From contig ADZZ01000218.1 in the NCBI GenBank assembly GCA_000179315.1, forward strand, positions 1 through 64,000: a DNA stretch of 64,000 nt, given 5' to 3'. The stretch's first letter is position 1, and the number at the start of each line of letters is the position of its first letter. The position numbers and the translations under genes are program-made. The stretch comes from a delta proteobacterium NaphS2 (GTDB lineage: Bacteria > Desulfobacterota > DSM-4660 > Desulfatiglandales > Desulfatiglandaceae). Shown in pieces: positions 16,185 to 25,133 of the stretch. The notes beneath the pieces are model-generated. The model ran no database searches. It saw only the letters and a program-made list of their open reading frames with translations, and was not told the DNA's origin.

Positions 16185-17312
16185 ATGTTTGACCGTTCGG
16201 AAGCGCAGAAAATTCTGCTGGAAAATCTCAAACGGGTTGTTGACCAAAAGGTGGCACCCGTGGCGGCTGAGACGGATCGTAGCGGCAGTTTCAATTGGGA
16301 AATCGTTTCCCTTTTCTGGGATTTGGGACTCTTACAAATCATGCTCCCCCCACAATACGATGGATGGCCTGAAAACCCTTCTCATACCCTATGCCTCTCC
16401 ATCGAAGCCATCGCCAGGGGCTGCGCGGCTTCATCTCTTTTGCTCATCATTCAGGCGGTGGGAAGCTATCCCCTTATTTTTGCGGGAAATGAGGCCCAGA
16501 AGAGAAAATTCTGTCCCATGATCTCTCATGGCCGGAAGTTGATGGGATATCTGGTGACCGAGCCGGAAGCCGGTTCCGATGTGCAGGCTATCCGGTGTAC
16601 TGCCCGAAAGTCGGGTGATCATTACGTGCTCAACGGACGGAAGGTATTCGCCACCAACGGTTCGGTGGCCGGGCTATATTCGGTTTTGGCCAAAACCGGG
16701 GAAAAGGAGCTGTCATTTTTTATGGTGGAAAGGGACCGCGAGGGGATTTCCATCGGCCGAATCGAAGAGAAATGCGGGTTTCGCGGCAGCAACACGGCGG
16801 AAGTGATTCTGGAGGATGTTAAGGTCCCAGCGGAAAATCTCATTGGAAGACCGGGAGAGGGCTTTAAAATCGCCATGGGGGATTTTGATATGTCCAGGCC
16901 CGCGGTGGCGGCCCTTTCACTGGGGCTGGCGGAAGGGGCCCTGGATTATACCGTGGAATATGCCCGAAACCGGCAAACCTTTGGAAAACCGTTGATCGAA
17001 CACCAGGCCATACAGTTTTTGCTGGCCGATGCCGCCACACTGATTGAAGCGAGCCGGGGGCTCATGGAGCAGGCGGCGGTAGCCTTTGATTCCGGCCGGA
17101 AAAACACCAAACTGGCATCCATGGCCAAATTTTTCTGCAGCGACGCGGCCATGAAGATCACCACGGACATGGTACAGGTCCTTGGTGGTTATGGGTATAT
17201 CCGGGATTATCCTATCGAAAGGATGTTTCGGGACGCGAAGCTGACACAGATTTTTGAGGGCGCCAATCAGATTCAACGCATGATCATCGGCAGAGAGATC
17301 AGCAAAAAATAA
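16185..17312 (+). CDS. Acyl-CoA dehydrogenase (short/branched-chain type)
   Basis: This 375-residue FAD enzyme introduces an alpha-beta double bond into an acyl-CoA. Motifs include YLVTEPEAGSDVQAIRCTA (FAD and substrate loop), KVFATNGSVAG, and the C-terminal QVLGGYGYIRDYPIERMFRD block. The expected catalytic base is Glu358 in QIFEGANQIQRM, the position used by short- and medium-chain enzymes. AGGAGG lies upstream of the ATG. It shares an operon with an IclR regulator and a second, distinct dehydrogenase; the acyl-CoA ligase at 5-7 kb could supply substrate, but that is speculation. Electrons would go to ETF. Confidence 0.9.
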   Translation: MFDRSEAQKILLENLKRVVDQKVAPVAAETDRSGSFNWEIVSLFWDLGLLQIMLPPQYDGWPENPSHTLCLSIEAIARGCAASSLLLIIQAVGSYPLIFAGNEAQKRKFCPMISHGRKLMGYLVTEPEAGSDVQAIRCTARKSGDHYVLNGRKVFATNGSVAGLYSVLAKTGEKELSFFMVERDREGISIGRIEEKCGFRGSNTAEVILEDVKVPAENLIGRPGEGFKIAMGDFDMSRPAVAALSLGLAEGALDYTVEYARNRQTFGKPLIEHQAIQFLLADAATLIEASRGLMEQAAVAFDSGRKNTKLASMAKFFCSDAAMKITTDMVQVLGGYGYIRDYPIERMFRDAKLTQIFEGANQIQRMIIGREISKK

Positions 17313-17347
17313 AATCATCATGCACACACGAGGGAGGAAAAAGAGTA

Positions 17348-18553
17348 ATGGATTTTGAATTGACCCGGGAACAGAAGGACATCAAAAAGGCGGCCGCTGA
17401 ATTTGCACAAGGGGAATTTGACAAGGATTTCATTCTTTTGTGTGAGGCCGACCATCGGTTTCCCCGTGAAATATACCAAAAAGCCGGAGAGCTTGGTTTT
17501 ATCGGACTGGATTATTCGGAAGACGTGGGTGGCGGGGGGCTGGGCGTGATGGAAAACGTACTGGTGATCGAAGCGTTCTGCAAAGCGGATTCGGGTATGG
17601 GCATGGCCATTCACTTGGCATATCTTCCCGCCAAAATCGTAAAAAAATTCGGAACACCGCCACAGCGGAAAAAATTCCTCACACCGTTGGTGGCGGGAAA
17701 ATGGGTGTCCGCCGTCTCCTTTACCGAACCGGACCACGGAAGTGATCTCACCCGAATGGAGACCACCCTGGAAGAAGAGGCGGACGGGTTTGTATTGAAC
17801 GGCACCAAGATTTTTACCACCAACGGGAAGTATGCGGACTTTTTCATCGTTCTGGCCCAGGAAGATCCCAATGCCGGTCCCGGTAAGGGCATGAGCACCA
17901 TTCTGGTGGAGCGGGATTCAAATTCGTGGCTGGGCGGCAACATGGAGATCAATGAGATCACCGGCAAGATGGGACTCCGGATGACCTCCAGCAGCGAGGT
18001 GGTTTTTCATGATCTCAAAATTCCGAGGGAGAATATCCTGGGGGAGCGGGGCAGGGGGCTCATGAATGTCCTGGAGTTTCTGGATGAGAGCCGAATCGAG
18101 ATCGGGGCGCAGGCCCTGGGAAACTGCGAAGGCGCTTTTTTGAAGGCCCTGGCCCATGCCCGGGAACGAAAGCAGTTCAACCGGCCCATTATCGATTTTC
18201 AGGGAGTTGGACACAAACTGGCCCGCATGTGGAGCCGGATTCAGTCCCTCAAATGGCTCAACTATTATGGGGCCTGGCTCTGTGACAAGGGACCCGCGCG
18301 GCTATCCCGTTCCATTCCCCTGATTACATCCGTGGTCAAACACCATGTGCCGGAAACCGCAAAAGCCATTATTGATGATGCCATAACGGTATTCGGCGGA
18401 TACGGCTATTTTCTGGATCAGGAGGTGGAACGGCGTTACCGGGACAATCGCATTGTGGAGGTGTATGAAGGAACCGTAGAGGTGCAGTTGAACAACATCG
18501 TGCGGGTCCTGGGTAAAATGCCCCTCCCTTTTCTCGACACGGAGCTTCTGTGA
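17348..18553 (+). CDS. Acyl-CoA dehydrogenase, second paralogue
   Basis: This is a 401-residue member of the same superfamily, only moderately like its neighbour. It has VSFTEPDHGSDLTRMETTLE, the insert SNSWLGGNMEINEITGKMGL, the flavin-side loop RKQFNRPIIDFQGVGHKLA and a C-terminal FGGYGYFLDQEVERRYRD block with Glu374 in VYEGTVEVQLNN as likely base. GGGAGGAAAAAG precedes the ATG. It converges with the ABC exporter on the other strand, with only 5 bp between the stops and no visible terminator. Confidence 0.9.
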   Translation: MDFELTREQKDIKKAAAEFAQGEFDKDFILLCEADHRFPREIYQKAGELGFIGLDYSEDVGGGGLGVMENVLVIEAFCKADSGMGMAIHLAYLPAKIVKKFGTPPQRKKFLTPLVAGKWVSAVSFTEPDHGSDLTRMETTLEEEADGFVLNGTKIFTTNGKYADFFIVLAQEDPNAGPGKGMSTILVERDSNSWLGGNMEINEITGKMGLRMTSSSEVVFHDLKIPRENILGERGRGLMNVLEFLDESRIEIGAQALGNCEGAFLKALAHARERKQFNRPIIDFQGVGHKLARMWSRIQSLKWLNYYGAWLCDKGPARLSRSIPLITSVVKHHVPETAKAIIDDAITVFGGYGYFLDQEVERRYRDNRIVEVYEGTVEVQLNNIVRVLGKMPLPFLDTELL

Positions 18554-18558
18554 TCATT

Positions 18559-19329
18559 CTACAATCCCTTTGCCCGCCACATATTGTGGAATTTACAGGA
18601 TGCGAGGAAAAAAAACAGCGTAAAGAGAACCAGCATAAGCAGGCTCAGCCAGACCGGAAAGAATGCGGGACGACCAAAAGCGCCGCGAATCAAATCGCTT
18701 GCGTAGGATAACGGTGACAGCGGTGCAATCCACCGAGCCCAAACGGGCATTTGTCCAATCGGCATGAATATCCCACTCACGAAAAGCAGCGGTAGCCGGA
18801 CCAAGTTGGACAACAGCATGATGTTGGAGGGCCCTCTTGTCGGAGGGGCTGCGAGAAACACCCCCAAGGAAGCAAAGCTCAGCGCGCCCATCACTATTCC
18901 GGCAATGAGCAATGGCACGTTCGCCACATAAACATCCGCAAGAACGAGCCCCAGAAGAACCGGAATAACCGACAGGCAGGTTCCGAAGATAAATCCGCTC
19001 ATCACATCTCCGGCTAAAATCGCGGGCAGCGACACGGGAGTGGAAATCAAACGTTCATAGGTCCTGGCGTTCCGTTCCCAAGGTGTAACCAAAGGCCCGA
19101 CTGCGCTCGCCGTGAACCAGAGTGCCATGGCAATCATACCCGGGACGACGTTTTCAGCCGCGATAGGACGTCCCATCTTGAATGCAAGGAAGAAAAACAC
19201 CGGGAAAAGAACCCCGAAAATCAGCACCGGCGGTTTCAGATAGTACAAGCGGGCATTCTTCTTCAAGATAACCAGCGAACCATGCAACTGCCGCCGCCAA
19301 GCCTGAGCCGTCTTCCTTTGACCTGTCAC
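18559..19329 (-). CDS. ABC-2 type exporter, permease subunit
   Basis: This 256-residue membrane protein has six hydrophobic segments and the ABC-2 pattern: a re-entrant start PPVLIFGVLFPVFFFLAFKM, the loop WERNARTYERLISTPVS, and the late segment FVSGIFMPIGQMPVWARWIA. Such exporters move drugs, polysaccharide precursors or lipids, or act in self-protection. The ATG overlaps the ATPase stop by 4 bp, so the two form an operon. The cargo cannot be inferred. Confidence 0.85.
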   Translation of the reverse strand: MTGQRKTAQAWRRQLHGSLVILKKNARLYYLKPPVLIFGVLFPVFFFLAFKMGRPIAAENVVPGMIAMALWFTASAVGPLVTPWERNARTYERLISTPVSLPAILAGDVMSGFIFGTCLSVIPVLLGLVLADVYVANVPLLIAGIVMGALSFASLGVFLAAPPTRGPSNIMLLSNLVRLPLLFVSGIFMPIGQMPVWARWIAPLSPLSYASDLIRGAFGRPAFFPVWLSLLMLVLFTLFFFLASCKFHNMWRAKGL

Positions 19330-20276
19330 TGCATATTCCTTTCCATGCTCCCGCTCGTGAGGTGAAGAAACACATCCTCCAGACTGGGTTTGCGGTTTCC
19401 GAGATCCGTGATCTCCAGGCCCCTGCTGTCCGCCAATCGGACGACCTCGGTCACCACCCGGCCGGGCAACTTGGTGTACAAACGGTAAGTATGGTTGTCC
19501 GTATCGATCTGGGAGACACCAGGCAGCGACGCAAGCTCATTATGTTCCGGCGCGGCACCCGCGAAACGCACTTCGACGTATTGGCGGGAACTTATGGCGG
19601 TACGCAGCTTTTCCGGCGTGTCGATGGCGGCAATACGTCCTTTGTCGATTATCGCTACACGTGAGCACATCTCGCCGGCTTCCCGCATGTTGTGCGTGGT
19701 CAAAAACACGGTGAGGCCGTTCCTGTTCAAATCAGTCACCATCCGGCGTATCAGTCTTGCGCTCTGGACGTCCAGCCCGCTGGTGGGTTCGTCAAGAAAC
19801 AGCACTTGCGGATGCGTTACCAATGCAGCGCACAGCATCAGTCTTTTCCGGAGGCCTTTGGAGAGCGTTCGGGCCTTCTGTCTCTTTTTTTCCGCCAGTC
19901 CGAGTGCGTCAAGCAGGCGCTCCGCTTCCCGGAGACGTCCATGTCGCGGAACACCGTGCAACTCTGCCATGAGCATGATGTTTTGCCGGACAGAGAGATC
20001 GAGGTATACATTGGCTTCCTCGGGGACGACGGCGATGTGCGCTCTCGAAAGCAACGGCTCTTTGCGGATGTCGTGACCTTGTATGGTAGCCGAACCTTCT
20101 GTGGGATCGATCACGCCGGTGAGCATGCGGACGGTCGTCGTCTTGCCGGCTCCGTTCGGACCCAAAAACCCGAAGATCTCACCTTGGTAAACTCCGAACG
20201 CCAAGTGGTCGACCGCTACCAGGGTACCGAATTTGCGCGTCAGACCTTTAATCTCAATAACGGTTTCCATTTGCAA
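19326..20276 (-). CDS. ABC-2 type exporter, ATP-binding subunit
   Basis: This 316-residue ATPase has Walker A GPNGAGKTTT near residue 39, a degenerate signature LSKGLRKRLMLCAAL (usual LSGGQ), Walker B VLFLDEPTSGLD and the switch LTTHNMREA. The C-terminal ~90 residues form the domain seen in DrrA/NatA-like exporters. Start codons at 20276 and 20270 (second Met) are both possible. The partner permease overlaps its stop. Confidence 0.88.
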   Translation of the reverse strand: MQMETVIEIKGLTRKFGTLVAVDHLAFGVYQGEIFGFLGPNGAGKTTTVRMLTGVIDPTEGSATIQGHDIRKEPLLSRAHIAVVPEEANVYLDLSVRQNIMLMAELHGVPRHGRLREAERLLDALGLAEKKRQKARTLSKGLRKRLMLCAALVTHPQVLFLDEPTSGLDVQSARLIRRMVTDLNRNGLTVFLTTHNMREAGEMCSRVAIIDKGRIAAIDTPEKLRTAISSRQYVEVRFAGAAPEHNELASLPGVSQIDTDNHTYRLYTKLPGRVVTEVVRLADSRGLEITDLGNRKPSLEDVFLHLTSGSMERNMQ

Positions 20277-20714
20277 TCAGTTTTCTTTTCGAATGTTTCC
20301 GCGGATGGTCGGCAATAAAACGCCGGGTTGGAAGGCCTCTCCGAACCTGGCTGTTTGTCCTTACCACAAAAATGCAATGGCGCGCTTGCCGAAGATATAG
20401 TCGTCAAAAATCGTGTCGCCCGGCCTATCCGCCATTCCGCAACAAACGTGGAGCGGCAATAAATGTTCCTCCCGCGGATGACAGCTTGAAAGATTAAGAT
20501 ACAACAAATTTTTAACTTTTAAAACGGTGCAGTTTTTGGGGGAAACGTCGAAATGAGGAAGCGTCCTATCCGCGCCGCAGGAATCTTCGGTAGCGGCCCT
20601 GATTGGAGATCATGGAAGCTGAATTTGCCTTAATTACTGTTACCATTTTTCAGATTGATTGTGACTGTTGATTTGGGTTTTCCGTTGAAAAACCGGAGGG
20701 TAATCCTTAATATC
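20277..20714. other. Intergenic region with no recognised gene
   Basis: This stretch of ~440 bp lies between the divergent exporter operon and the DUF3842/cooT unit. I see no open frame with a ribosome site, no repeat and no RNA gene; AT-rich runs near 20505-20525 may hold the exporter promoter on the minus strand, but no clear -35/-10 pair was found. Confidence 0.45.
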
Positions 20715-20743
20715 TTGACAATGGGCAGTCGTTGATTTATCAA
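20715..20743 (+). promoter_or_regulatory. Sigma70-like promoter of the DUF3842/cooT unit
   Basis: TTGACA at 20715-20720 is followed after 17 bp by TATCAA at 20738-20743. The predicted transcript start near 20750 places the small hairpin of the leader within the first ten bases of the RNA. Confidence 0.6.
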
Positions 20744-20755
20744 TATCTAAAGTTG

Positions 20756-20858
20756 TGCAATAAGAAATTGCATTTTCACGTCAATAATAGAGATCAAATT
20801 TGAAAAGCCAAGAAGGCTGTCCGGTTTATCCCGTGAACCTCCTTCGTGGCTTTTTTTT
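20756..20858 (+). promoter_or_regulatory. Structured leader with terminator, copy A (candidate riboswitch/attenuator)
   Basis: A 5-bp hairpin GCAAT-AAGAA-ATTGC is at 20757-20771. Then come GTCA (20779) and, 17 nt later, TGAAAA (20801). A larger hairpin pairs GCCA-A-GAAGG (20807-20816) with CCTTC-G-TGGC (20841-20850), encloses GGTT/AACC, and runs straight into eight T (20851-20858), as an intrinsic terminator would. The gene start is ~140 bp further on. The same layout appears upstream of the TonB receptor at 29342-29464. I do not recognise it as a known riboswitch class. Confidence 0.55.
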
Positions 20859-20999
20859 GCTGCCGTTATGGTGGCGGTGGACACGGATTGACGGTTCGGC
20901 GACATGGGGCGTGAATGAAAAGCGAAACCGTTTTTTTGGGAGTGTTGCCGTGACTGTCTTTGTTTGTTGGATTGCCGCGGACTGGAGGAGACATTACAG

Positions 21000-21422
21000 T
21001 TGGAAAATCAGATTTGTGTCATCGACGGTCAGGGAGGTGGTATCGGTGCCACCCTGATCAAATACTTAAGACCGGCCCTTGATGAAAACGTTTCGCTGGT
21101 GGCACTGGGGACGAACGCCGTGGCCGTTGCCAACATGCTGAAGGCCGGTGCCAACAGGGGAGCGTCCGGCGAAAATGCCATTTGCTGGGGGATAAGGAAA
21201 GCGGACTGTATTATCGGACCGATCGGTATTCTGTGGGCCAATGCCATGCTGGGTGAGATTACGCCCAAGATGGCCGAAGCCATCGCTTCAAGCCCTGCGC
21301 GGAAAATATTACTTCCGCTTTCACAGGAACTGGTTGGAATCGTGGGGCAATCCAGGGAACCCTTGCCCCATTTGGTACAAAAAGCCGTTCTTATGGTGAA
21401 GGAGGTGCTCAAAAATGTGTGA
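21000..21422 (+). CDS. DUF3842 family protein
   Basis: This 140-residue protein starts at a TTG (21000) chosen because GGAGGAG lies 9 bp upstream and because family members begin at the strand ICVIDGQGGGIGATLIKYLR. It has a small Rossmann-like look: a glycine-rich GQGGGIG loop, LVALGTNAVAVANMLKAGAN and a conserved GENAICWGIRKADCIIGPIG. The biochemical role of DUF3842 is unknown. It overlaps cooT by 8 bp, and this pairing recurs in anaerobes (recalled). A role in nickel handling is an inference from cooT. Confidence 0.8.
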   Translation: MENQICVIDGQGGGIGATLIKYLRPALDENVSLVALGTNAVAVANMLKAGANRGASGENAICWGIRKADCIIGPIGILWANAMLGEITPKMAEAIASSPARKILLPLSQELVGIVGQSREPLPHLVQKAVLMVKEVLKNV

Positions 21423-21606
21423 GGCGAACGTATATTTCCGTGACAACGGCGAAGAAGAACTGATTATGGAATCCGTCGACATGATGGAGCCGGACGGGGA
21501 TGACGCCTGGCGATTGACCGACCTGTTCGGGGAGCAGAAGACCGTTCAGGGGCGTGTCAGAGAGATGAATCTTGTGGACCATCGGATTTTTCTTGAGAGA
21601 TCGTGA
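21415..21606 (+). CDS. cooT: CooT family nickel-binding protein
   Basis: This 63-residue protein matches CooT: it begins MCEANVYFRD, carries ELIMESVDMMEPDGDDAW and ends GRVREMNLVDHRIFLE. CooT dimers bind one nickel at the N-terminal Cys2 pair and take part in nickel supply to carbon monoxide dehydrogenase. The conserved cysteine is present. Its presence, with DUF4198 and NikL-like genes on the other strand, is the main reason for reading 20.7-29.5 kb as nickel/cobalt related. It converges with the NikL-like gene ~100 bp away. Confidence 0.87.
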   Translation: MCEANVYFRDNGEEELIMESVDMMEPDGDDAWRLTDLFGEQKTVQGRVREMNLVDHRIFLERS

Positions 21607-21703
21607 AACCCCTTCACCCTCAGGCCAATACGCAGGTGTTGTTCCCTGCGGCCCCGGAGAAACCCTGGTGCGGGCGGTAAATTCGTTCCTCTGGCAACCC
21701 GGT

Positions 21704-22183
21704 CTATGGCTCTTTTTGACGGATTTTCCGGGTTCTCCACCACATGAGCCACCCGGAGACGCCGAAAATAATGCCCAGACCCGAAAGGGCGTTTGCATAC
21801 AACGAGGGTGAATTCCGGTCTAAAGAGGCAGCCTCCAGGTCGTTTGTGAGGGAGCGATCCCTGCCGACGGGCACCGTCATCTTCAGCCGGTGCCCCATTC
21901 CATCGTCAACGGTCACTTCCCAATCGCCATCCCTGTCCGGAAAAAAGCAGAACCGGCCGTTTCGGTCGGTTCTGCCCGTCTGAAAATCCATTTCCCCGGA
22001 AGGCGGGCGTATGGTTGTTGCGGCATAGCTCATGACGTCATTGGTGCTGTACCGGGCCGTGACCACCGTGGCCCCGGTCCCCGCGGTGATCTTTCCCTTG
22101 ACCCCGTGGGCCAGAAGCCCGCAGGGAATCAAGAGGAGCATGATGGAAAGAAGAAGACTATTTGGCCGGACCCAGTTTTTCAT
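21704..22183 (-). CDS. NikL-like exported protein with C-terminal membrane anchor
   Basis: From the ATG at 22183 this is 159 residues: a signal peptide (SLLLSIMLLLIPCGLLA), a beta-sandwich domain of carboxypeptidase-regulatory type (GKITAGTGATVVTARYS, TDRNGRFCFFPDRDGDWEVT), and one membrane helix near the end (ALSGLGIIFGVSGWLMWW) with a basic tail. This architecture resembles NikL, an accessory part of some energy-coupling-factor nickel/cobalt importers. After cleavage at LLA the mature protein would begin HGVKGK. The gene overlaps the upstream nucleoside hydrolase-FmdE gene by 26 bp. No NikMQO core genes are in the window. Confidence 0.6.
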   Translation of the reverse strand: MKNWVRPNSLLLSIMLLLIPCGLLAHGVKGKITAGTGATVVTARYSTNDVMSYAATTIRPPSGEMDFQTGRTDRNGRFCFFPDRDGDWEVTVDDGMGHRLKMTVPVGRDRSLTNDLEAASLDRNSPSLYANALSGLGIIFGVSGWLMWWRTRKIRQKEP

Positions 22184-23660
22184 AAAAAATCTCCCCACGA
22201 TCAAAATCCTGCCAGTAGGCAATTGAAAGTTTTCGGATATGGGCAAAATACGATTTGTTCAAGCCACCGAATTGCCGGATGGCCGCCTTGATGTCGGCCT
22301 TTATTTTCTCCTGCCATTCCCTTTTCAGTGTCAGGTCAAGCCGCTCCTTTCCGTAGATGAACGTTACCGACGGCCTTGGATTTACGGTGTCAATGTGAAT
22401 GGTTCCCCGCCCCAGGCTGGCGCCGGTAGACACCTGAAGCCCATCGTTCATGCAACTGAGCGGCGGTTTGCTTCCGGCATGGGAAACTACCTTTAAAACA
22501 TCAAACGGGGCATCCAGAATTTCCCTGGCCCTGACACCCATTTTGGCCCCCACCAGGGAGTATATGCCCAGGTGCCGGTGCAATTCATGGGTGAGAACAG
22601 CGGCCTTCCATTCTTCAACGCCGTATTTGGCGATGATCCGGTTCACACGAAGGGCCACATCCGGTTTGAACATGGCGGGATCATGGGGGAACATTTTCAG
22701 CACCACTGCGTGACGGGGATCCAGGTGGTCGTCCGCCGGGTACCCCAGACATCCCAAATAGGCCCTGGATACTTCTTCCGGGTCAAAATCCTTCAGCTGC
22801 ATGAGGTGTGCGTGGCCCGGAACGGGCCCCACCTTGAAAAGTTCGGGGTTTTCCAGGTAGATCACGGTATTTTCATCCCATATCATGAGATGCTGTTGAT
22901 CGATGGCTTCTTGAACCGCAGTACCCCCGTGAAGGGTGGATACCAGTTGCGCCGCCGGGGACCCGATAATTTCTATTTTTTCAAGCAGGTTTCGATCGAA
23001 GGGACGAAGATTTCTTTCGGTCGGATGAATGCAATAGACATCCACACCCGATGTAAAAACCGTGGATGCGGCATGGATGTCCCGGGCCGTATTCCAGCCG
23101 GGGTCGGCGCTTTGAGGGTGATCCCCGAAATAGATGACGCGGGAGATCTTGCTCTTGATCTCCGGGTCCCGGCGAATCGCCTCGGCCAGATTGGTCATGG
23201 GACCCAGGCAGAGATAGACCACCGGGCCGGCTTGCGCCTTCAATGCTTCCAAAATGGCGGCGGGTGCGGTTTTTGTCGCAATGGATTGGGAAGGCGGTGC
23301 ACAATCATCGGGCCACTGGATGTTTTCGGAAAGTGGCCGGAACATGGGCGGCGGCATGTCCGAGGTTTTGCCCATGGCCACGGGAATGTGGTCGCGATCA
23401 AGGCATGACAACAAAATGTTGAGATTGGCAGCCCCCTTTTCAGGGGATGAAACGCCGTCCGAAACCACGATGAGAGGAATGTCCACCATGTGGGAATTGA
23501 GCAACATGATCAGGGCCCGCATGTCATCCAGGGCCATGTCCGTGTCCACCACAACCGGCACCCGGTAGGTGTGGGCATGGGCAAAATGGGGAAGCAAAAA
23601 ACAGGAAAGGACCAGAAGACAAATAACGGCGGATTTTTTGAAGAACATTTTAAACCTCAT
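22158..23660 (-). CDS. Exported nucleoside hydrolase-like/FmdE-like fusion protein
   Basis: This 500-residue protein (ATG at 23660; ATG at 23648 also possible) has a signal peptide ending LLPHFAHA. Residues ~25-290 resemble inosine-uridine nucleoside hydrolases, with the calcium motif VVDTDMALDDMRALI (DxDxxxDD). Residues ~350-500 match the FmdE domain: HELHRHLGIYSLVGAKMG, then CMNDGLQVSTGASLGRGTI. FmdE domains bind metal near their His/Cys motif. I know of no established role for the fusion. Its operon has a TonB receptor, an exported methylase and DUF4198, so it may process an imported metal complex or purine-like ligand in the periplasm (inference). The mature end would be HTYRVP. Confidence 0.72.
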   Translation of the reverse strand: MRFKMFFKKSAVICLLVLSCFLLPHFAHAHTYRVPVVVDTDMALDDMRALIMLLNSHMVDIPLIVVSDGVSSPEKGAANLNILLSCLDRDHIPVAMGKTSDMPPPMFRPLSENIQWPDDCAPPSQSIATKTAPAAILEALKAQAGPVVYLCLGPMTNLAEAIRRDPEIKSKISRVIYFGDHPQSADPGWNTARDIHAASTVFTSGVDVYCIHPTERNLRPFDRNLLEKIEIIGSPAAQLVSTLHGGTAVQEAIDQQHLMIWDENTVIYLENPELFKVGPVPGHAHLMQLKDFDPEEVSRAYLGCLGYPADDHLDPRHAVVLKMFPHDPAMFKPDVALRVNRIIAKYGVEEWKAAVLTHELHRHLGIYSLVGAKMGVRAREILDAPFDVLKVVSHAGSKPPLSCMNDGLQVSTGASLGRGTIHIDTVNPRPSVTFIYGKERLDLTLKREWQEKIKADIKAAIRQFGGLNKSYFAHIRKLSIAYWQDFDRGEIFYEKLGPAK

Positions 23661-25110
23661 AACTTTCTTTTTTTTGAAGCGCTTCTCCGGGGTTCGCAGG
23701 AGGAGCCATAAGCGGAAGTCGGTTCCGCAAGGAAGCACACGGTGCTTTCCTGTTGAAGCAACAAAAAATGAGAACACCACAGAGGATCGTGCCCGTTCCG
23801 CAAATTGTGGCCAATGGATTGGCATATATGGAAAATAGGATGATCCAGAGATTGCTCAATATGAACAAAATCGGCGTGAACGGATATCCGAAGGTCCTGT
23901 AGGAACGCTCCGGATGAGTCCCCTTAATCCGGATTACCATCATGCCCAGAACCGTGAGTACGGCAAAAATGGAGAGGGTGAAACCGATATAGATGAGTAA
24001 TTTTTCAAAAGAGGATGTGAGAACCATGAACGCGGCGATGGCTGCCTGCAGCATAATGGCCTGGCCGGGTGTTCGGCGCCTTTGGGTTACCCGCCCGAAC
24101 CGCTTGAAGAACAGATGATCCTTGGCCATGGCGTAATAAACTCTCGGACCCGCCATGATCATGGCGCTGATAACGGACAAGAGACAGAAGGTGATGGCTC
24201 CGGAAAAGGCTCTTTCAACGCCGCCGCCGAACAGTGCGAATGCGGATTTCGCACCCACTTCCACGACGTTTTTCATTTTCGAAACGGGCAGGGCATAGAT
24301 GAAGACGATGTTTAACAGCAGGTACAGCACCATCACAAAAAGCGTCCCCCAGAACAGGGCGCGGGGTATGTTTTTTGCGGGGTTTTTGATTTCGGATCCC
24401 AAATAGGCGGCCGCATTCCAGCCGCTGTAGGCAAAGGAAACAAATATGAGGGAGCTTGCAAATCCCGTTGAGAAAATGGCATCAAGCGGGGTTTCCACGG
24501 AGAAATGCGCCATGGAGCCATTCCCCAAAATAAGCGCGGCAGCAATAAAAATGAAGATGATGGCGATCTTGAAGCCGGTCAGAAAATTCTGTACACGGCT
24601 TCCCAGAAGGAGACCATAACATTGAATTGCCGAGAACAACAGGATGATGCCCAAGGCAAGCAGGGTAATGGGCGAGATATTGAAAAAGGAGGATTCATAA
24701 AAGGAAGCATGCGGATCCCGGATCAGGCTGTCCGGGAAAATGCGGAAGAAATACGATGCAAAAGCGATGGCCGCGGCCGCAATGGGTGCCGAAAAACCGA
24801 CCACCAGGGAAATCCATCCCGAAAGAAAGCCCATGAGTTTGCCGAAGCTCTCCCGCAAAAAGACGTATTCGCCGCCCGCTTGAGGAAACATGGCCCCCAG
24901 CTCTCCGTAGCAAAGCGCGCCGCAGAGCGCCAGGATACCGCCCATGAACCAGCACAACAGCATGGCCTTGGGGCTGCCCACGGTCCCCATGATAAATCCT
25001 GACGTGGTGAATATCCCGGTGCCGATCATGTTGGCGACCACGAGGATTGTGGCGGACCCTACGCCGAGGTCCCTTTTCAATTCTTTGTGAACGGGGTTTT
25101 CGGATTTCAT
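23650..25110 (-). CDS. APC-family amino acid permease
   Basis: This 486-residue inner-membrane protein has about twelve hydrophobic segments. The opening VVANMIGTGIFTTSGFI is the unwound helix-1 motif of APC transporters (GSGIF), followed by GGILALCGALCYGELGAMFP and the helix-6 region FVSFAYSGWNAAAYLGSEI. Such permeases exchange or import amino acids with H+ or Na+. It is the only cytoplasmic-membrane transporter in this operon, so it may carry a ligand that the TonB receptor brings into the periplasm, perhaps a metal-chelating amino acid such as histidine (inference). Its stop overlaps the next gene. Confidence 0.85.
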   Translation of the reverse strand: MKSENPVHKELKRDLGVGSATILVVANMIGTGIFTTSGFIMGTVGSPKAMLLCWFMGGILALCGALCYGELGAMFPQAGGEYVFLRESFGKLMGFLSGWISLVVGFSAPIAAAAIAFASYFFRIFPDSLIRDPHASFYESSFFNISPITLLALGIILLFSAIQCYGLLLGSRVQNFLTGFKIAIIFIFIAAALILGNGSMAHFSVETPLDAIFSTGFASSLIFVSFAYSGWNAAAYLGSEIKNPAKNIPRALFWGTLFVMVLYLLLNIVFIYALPVSKMKNVVEVGAKSAFALFGGGVERAFSGAITFCLLSVISAMIMAGPRVYYAMAKDHLFFKRFGRVTQRRRTPGQAIMLQAAIAAFMVLTSSFEKLLIYIGFTLSIFAVLTVLGMMVIRIKGTHPERSYRTFGYPFTPILFILSNLWIILFSIYANPLATICGTGTILCGVLIFCCFNRKAPCASLRNRLPLMAPPANPGEALQKKESYEV

Positions 25111-25133
25111 GTTTGCGCCCTGTAATGCAGGCG

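Noticed and set aside
20800-21057. 85-codon open frame on the plus strand
   Set aside because: It starts inside the leader hairpin, runs across the T-tract and overlaps the DUF3842 gene in another frame.
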